From contig NZ_ML178714.1 of assembly GCF_004360145.1 (NCBI RefSeq), forward strand, positions 141,474-205,473: a stretch of DNA of 64,000 nucleotides, written 5' to 3'. The translations under genes and the position numbers were made by a program. The first letter of the stretch is position 1; every line of letters begins with the position of its first letter. This document shows positions 61,746 to 64,000 of this stretch, piece after piece. The notes beneath the pieces were generated by a model that had not been told where the DNA came from, did no database searches, and saw only the letters and a program-made list of their open reading frames with translations. The DNA comes from Aliiroseovarius marinus. Its GTDB lineage: Bacteria; Pseudomonadota; Alphaproteobacteria; Rhodobacterales; Rhodobacteraceae.

Positions 61746-62924
61746 TCAGTTCAGATAAGGCATCGGGTCCACGGGTTCGGTGCCCTTGAAGACAAGGAAC
61801 TGGATCGCGTTATACCGGTTCTTGGTCGCCACGGCGATTTGCTGACCGCGCTTGACCTTCTGCCCCTTCTTCACCGTGATGCCGGAAATGAAGCTATAGG
61901 CCGTCTGGGTGCCATTGCCGTGGTCGATCACCACGATCTCTTCCCCTTCGACGTCCTTGGATACCAGCCGCACCGTGCCGCTGGCCGCGGCTTTCACCGG
62001 ATCGCCTGGCTTGGCCGAGATCAGGATGTATCCCGCTTTTTCGGCATCAAACGCGCTGGTCACCTTGCCCGCGACGGGCAGGGACATCTGGGCTGCGCTG
62101 GCCTTGGTGCGGGTGTCAGACAGTTTCGGGGCCTCAGGGGTCTTGGGCGCAGGTTGTTTCACCTCGTTCTTCGGCAGAGCCTCGGCCGCCGACGGCGGGG
62201 TCGGCGTGGCCGATCCCTGACCGGGCTGCGAGATTCGGGTCTCTTTCACCGGGGCGGCGACTTTCACGGGGATCAGCAGGTGCTGTCCTTCGCGCACCGT
62301 TAGGCTGGAACCCAGCCCGTTCCAATCGGCCAAGGACCTTACCGACACGCCATAGTTGCGTGCGATTGAATAGGCTGTCTCGCCGCGTTCAACGCGGTGG
62401 CGGACGGGCTGTTGTCCTGAGACTTTGGGTGCGGTCGTCTTCGCCGGCGTGTTGCCGGCCCGATCAATAGCATCGCCAGCCAGCGTGGTGATGTTAATCT
62501 CGCCCTCGGGCTTGATCACACCGCTGGCAGGTTCCGCTACCCGGCGGGGCAGGGCCAGAAGCTCGCCTTCGCGCAGGGGCGCGTCCAGTGCCAGACCGTT
62601 ATAGCGGCCCAGCTCGGCGGGGCTCATGCCGATACGGCTTGCAACATCGGCGACCGTGTCCCCGCGGTTGGCCAAGGCCACCTGATAGCCCGGATAGGAA
62701 ATCACGCCTCGGTTATCGGGTTTGGGGCGTTGGGCGGTGCCGACAGATTGCGCGGCGTGGGCGGTGGACAGCTCGCCCCCAGCCAGACCGCGGAAATCCA
62801 TGTCGAAATTCCCGCAGGCGGAAAGCGCCAGAAGCGATCCCAAAAGAAGTGTCGCGCGCGTTTTCGCCCCGCGACGCGTCTCGACATGCGGGGGCAGGCA
62901 CGCAAATGTGCTGTGGAGTGGCAT
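61746..62924 (-). CDS. nlpD: NlpD-like LysM lipoprotein with degenerate M23/LytM domain
   Basis: 392 residues from ATG 62924, with GAGGAAGAG upstream. Lipobox LLALSAC (Cys near residue 37). Two LysM domains (VALANRGDTVADVASRIGMSPAELGRYNGL; HRVERGETAYSIARNYGVSVRSLADWNGL), a Pro-rich linker, and an M23-like C-terminus (SLPVAGKVTSAFDAEKAGYILISA...IVVIDHGNGTQTAYSFISG). The catalytic His/Asp and HxH of M23 are missing (YSFI for YAHL; IQFLVFK for HLHFE), as in amidase activators EnvC/NlpD. Next to pcm-surE, as nlpD is in E. coli. Confidence 0.88.
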   Translation of the reverse strand: MPLHSTFACLPPHVETRRGAKTRATLLLGSLLALSACGNFDMDFRGLAGGELSTAHAAQSVGTAQRPKPDNRGVISYPGYQVALANRGDTVADVASRIGMSPAELGRYNGLALDAPLREGELLALPRRVAEPASGVIKPEGEINITTLAGDAIDRAGNTPAKTTAPKVSGQQPVRHRVERGETAYSIARNYGVSVRSLADWNGLGSSLTVREGQHLLIPVKVAAPVKETRISQPGQGSATPTPPSAAEALPKNEVKQPAPKTPEAPKLSDTRTKASAAQMSLPVAGKVTSAFDAEKAGYILISAKPGDPVKAAASGTVRLVSKDVEGEEIVVIDHGNGTQTAYSFISGITVKKGQKVKRGQQIAVATKNRYNAIQFLVFKGTEPVDPMPYLN

Positions 62925-63046
62925 TGCTCGTCTCTTCCTCAATTCATGGGCCTGTTTGTCAGGCTCTGCATGTGACCCTTTTTGTGGGCCTTGTCATGAT
63001 GTGGCTGGGATACCCCAACCGGACCCCGCCGTCGCGGGAAAAATCG

Positions 63047-63715
63047 TCACTCGCGCCCCAGCCCTTCCAAAAGGGGTACGAACCGCACCGGCAGCAGCTC
63101 TTCATAGTCAAATCCCGTCTCGGTTCTGGTGACCTTGATCAGGCTTTGTACGGCGTCAGACTGTCCGACCGGTATGATCATGATACCGCCAACCGCCAGC
63201 TGCGCCAAGAGCGGACTGGGCGGGTCTTCTGCAGCCGCCGTGACGATGATGCGGTCGAACGGGGCCTGATCGGGCAGGCCACGCGATCCGTCGCCCGTGA
63301 TGGCGGTGATGTTGTGCAGGTCCATCGCCTCAAAAAGCTCGCGTGCTTCGGCCACAAGGCGGCGGTGGCGGTCGATGGTGTAGACGCGGCGGGCGAGCTT
63401 CGACAGGATCGCGGCTTGATAGCCGGACCCGGTGCCCAGTTCGAGCACCTTGTCACGGGGCGAAATGTCTGCCGCCTGCGTCATCAGCCCCACGACCGAG
63501 GGCTGCGAGATCGTCTGACCGCAGGCAATCGGCAGCGGCATGTCTTCATAGGCACGCTTGGCAAACACGCCGCGCACAAAGGGGCCACGATCGATTTCTT
63601 CCATGGCCGACAGCACGCGCGGGTTCGTCACACCTTTTGAGCGCAGCGCGAACAGAAATTGCATCTTCTGTTCTGCATCCCAGGCAGCGGGGGCTTGTCC
63701 GTCGGCTTGGCTCAT
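63047..63715 (-). CDS. pcm: Protein-L-isoaspartate O-methyltransferase
   Basis: 222 residues. Repairs isoaspartyl residues using S-adenosylmethionine. Signatures: [19 protein letters not shown] and the SAM loop [18 protein letters not shown], then [13 protein letters not shown] and GGIMIIPVG. The start overlaps the surE stop (ATGA). The surE-pcm-nlpD order matches that of many Proteobacteria. Cytosolic. Confidence 0.95.
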   Translation of the reverse strand: MSQADGQAPAAWDAEQKMQFLFALRSKGVTNPRVLSAMEEIDRGPFVRGVFAKRAYEDMPLPIACGQTISQPSVVGLMTQAADISPRDKVLELGTGSGYQAAILSKLARRVYTIDRHRRLVAEARELFEAMDLHNITAITGDGSRGLPDQAPFDRIIVTAAAEDPPSPLLAQLAVGGIMIIPVGQSDAVQSLIKVTRTETGFDYEELLPVRFVPLLEGLGRE

Positions 63716-64000
63716 TCAAACAGCCCTTCCAGCGTGGCCAGATGGTCATGCGCGGTCAGATCTGCCCGCATCGGGGTGACCGAGACGTAGCCTTCCAGAT
63801 TCACGGTCAGGTCCATGCCCGGCTCTGACGGGGTGGCTTGCGGCCCGCCCTTGATCCACAGGAACTTGCGGCCAGAGGGGCTTTGATGCGCCTCGGCCCC
63901 GAAAAACGCGTCGTGGCGCCAGCCTTGCGGCGCGGTGCGGATCCCCTTGACCAGATCGGCGGCGACCGGCGGGAAGTTCACGTTGTAGAAGATCGGATAG
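63712..64000 (-). CDS. surE: 5'/3'-nucleotidase SurE, 3' part
   Basis: The frame runs off the right edge, so only the C-terminal ~95 residues are present. NVNFPPV is the SurE signature (Asn of the metal site region), and [33 protein letters not shown] is the family's C-terminus. SurE is a survival-linked nucleotide and polyphosphate phosphatase. Coupled to pcm by a 4-base overlap. Confidence 0.92.
   Translation of the reverse strand, partial: YPIFYNVNFPPVAADLVKGIRTAPQGWRHDAFFGAEAHQSPSGRKFLWIKGGPQATPSEPGMDLTVNLEGYVSVTPMRADLTAHDHLATLEGLFE

Overview
This is a chromosomal window of a GC-rich (roughly 60% by eye) alphaproteobacterium, most likely Rhodobacterales (Roseobacter group). The grounds are a ~407-codon HemA of the Rhodobacter type with a TTG start, the soxBDAG heterotetrameric sarcosine oxidase operon, the DUF177-rpmF-plsX-fabH-ihfA-merR string, nagZ-scpA-scpB, a double-length dCTP deaminase and CcmI next to RuvX. 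No phage, integrase, transposase, CRISPR array or secondary-metabolite cluster is visible. Both edge genes are cut: nagZ on the left and surE on the right.

Layout. 1-2.4 kb: nagZ-scpA-scpB plus a small conserved-looking ORF, then a low-GC orphan gene. 2.9-9.0 kb, minus strand: dcd, tRNA-Pro and the merR/ihfA/fabH/plsX/rpmF/DUF177 lipid and ribosome string. 9.2-12.4 kb: a BamE-like lipoprotein, an OlsB-like acyltransferase and Uup. 12.5-17.4 kb, minus: an MttB-like methyltransferase with a 28-residue upstream ORF, a hemolysin-III protein, a PLP decarboxylase and tpiA. 17.5-20.8 kb: a 2OG-Fe(II) oxygenase, then sufT and sufA separated by a two-gene satD-DUF3307 module. 21-26 kb: tgt, a flavodoxin-like protein, lon and tRNA-Val. 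26-30 kb: a hydrolase, a SpeB-family ureohydrolase and a GlxA-type regulator, bracketed by two identical tRNA-Val genes, then two identical tRNA-Asp genes. 30-38 kb: M20 peptidase, hemA, rodZ-ispG, a possible small RNA, DUF1289, ruvX and ccmI. 38-44 kb: soxB-(small low-GC ORF)-soxD-soxA-soxG. 44-50.7 kb: two related secreted proteins, sodB, rarD, a LOG-family protein, a LysM protein, arsR and an Atm1-type ABC exporter. 50.8-55.8 kb: an RND pump with its adaptor. 56-64 kb: yfgM-like/bamB/der, cpdB with a PHO-box-like site, and an nlpD-like/pcm/surE string.

The strongest unexplained structure is upstream of satD. Four 18-bp inverted repeats (GCAACC-N6-GGTTGC and variants) start exactly 30 bp apart at 20323, 20353, 20383 and 20413, with a half-site one period further on. 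The two nearest satD coincide with its apparent -10 and -35, and the mRNA looks leaderless. SatD combines a C-terminal helix-turn-helix with motifs resembling class III nucleotidyl cyclases, so I infer an autoregulated sensor module inserted between sufT and sufA. A second signal is a family of seven modular intergenic repeats, mostly in convergent gaps, that probably act as terminators or REP-like elements. Other regulatory candidates are sigma-32-like promoters for lon and sodB, an FnrL-like site before hemA, a PHO box before cpdB, an ArsR-type operator, and a terminator that contains the ribosome binding site of the next gene.
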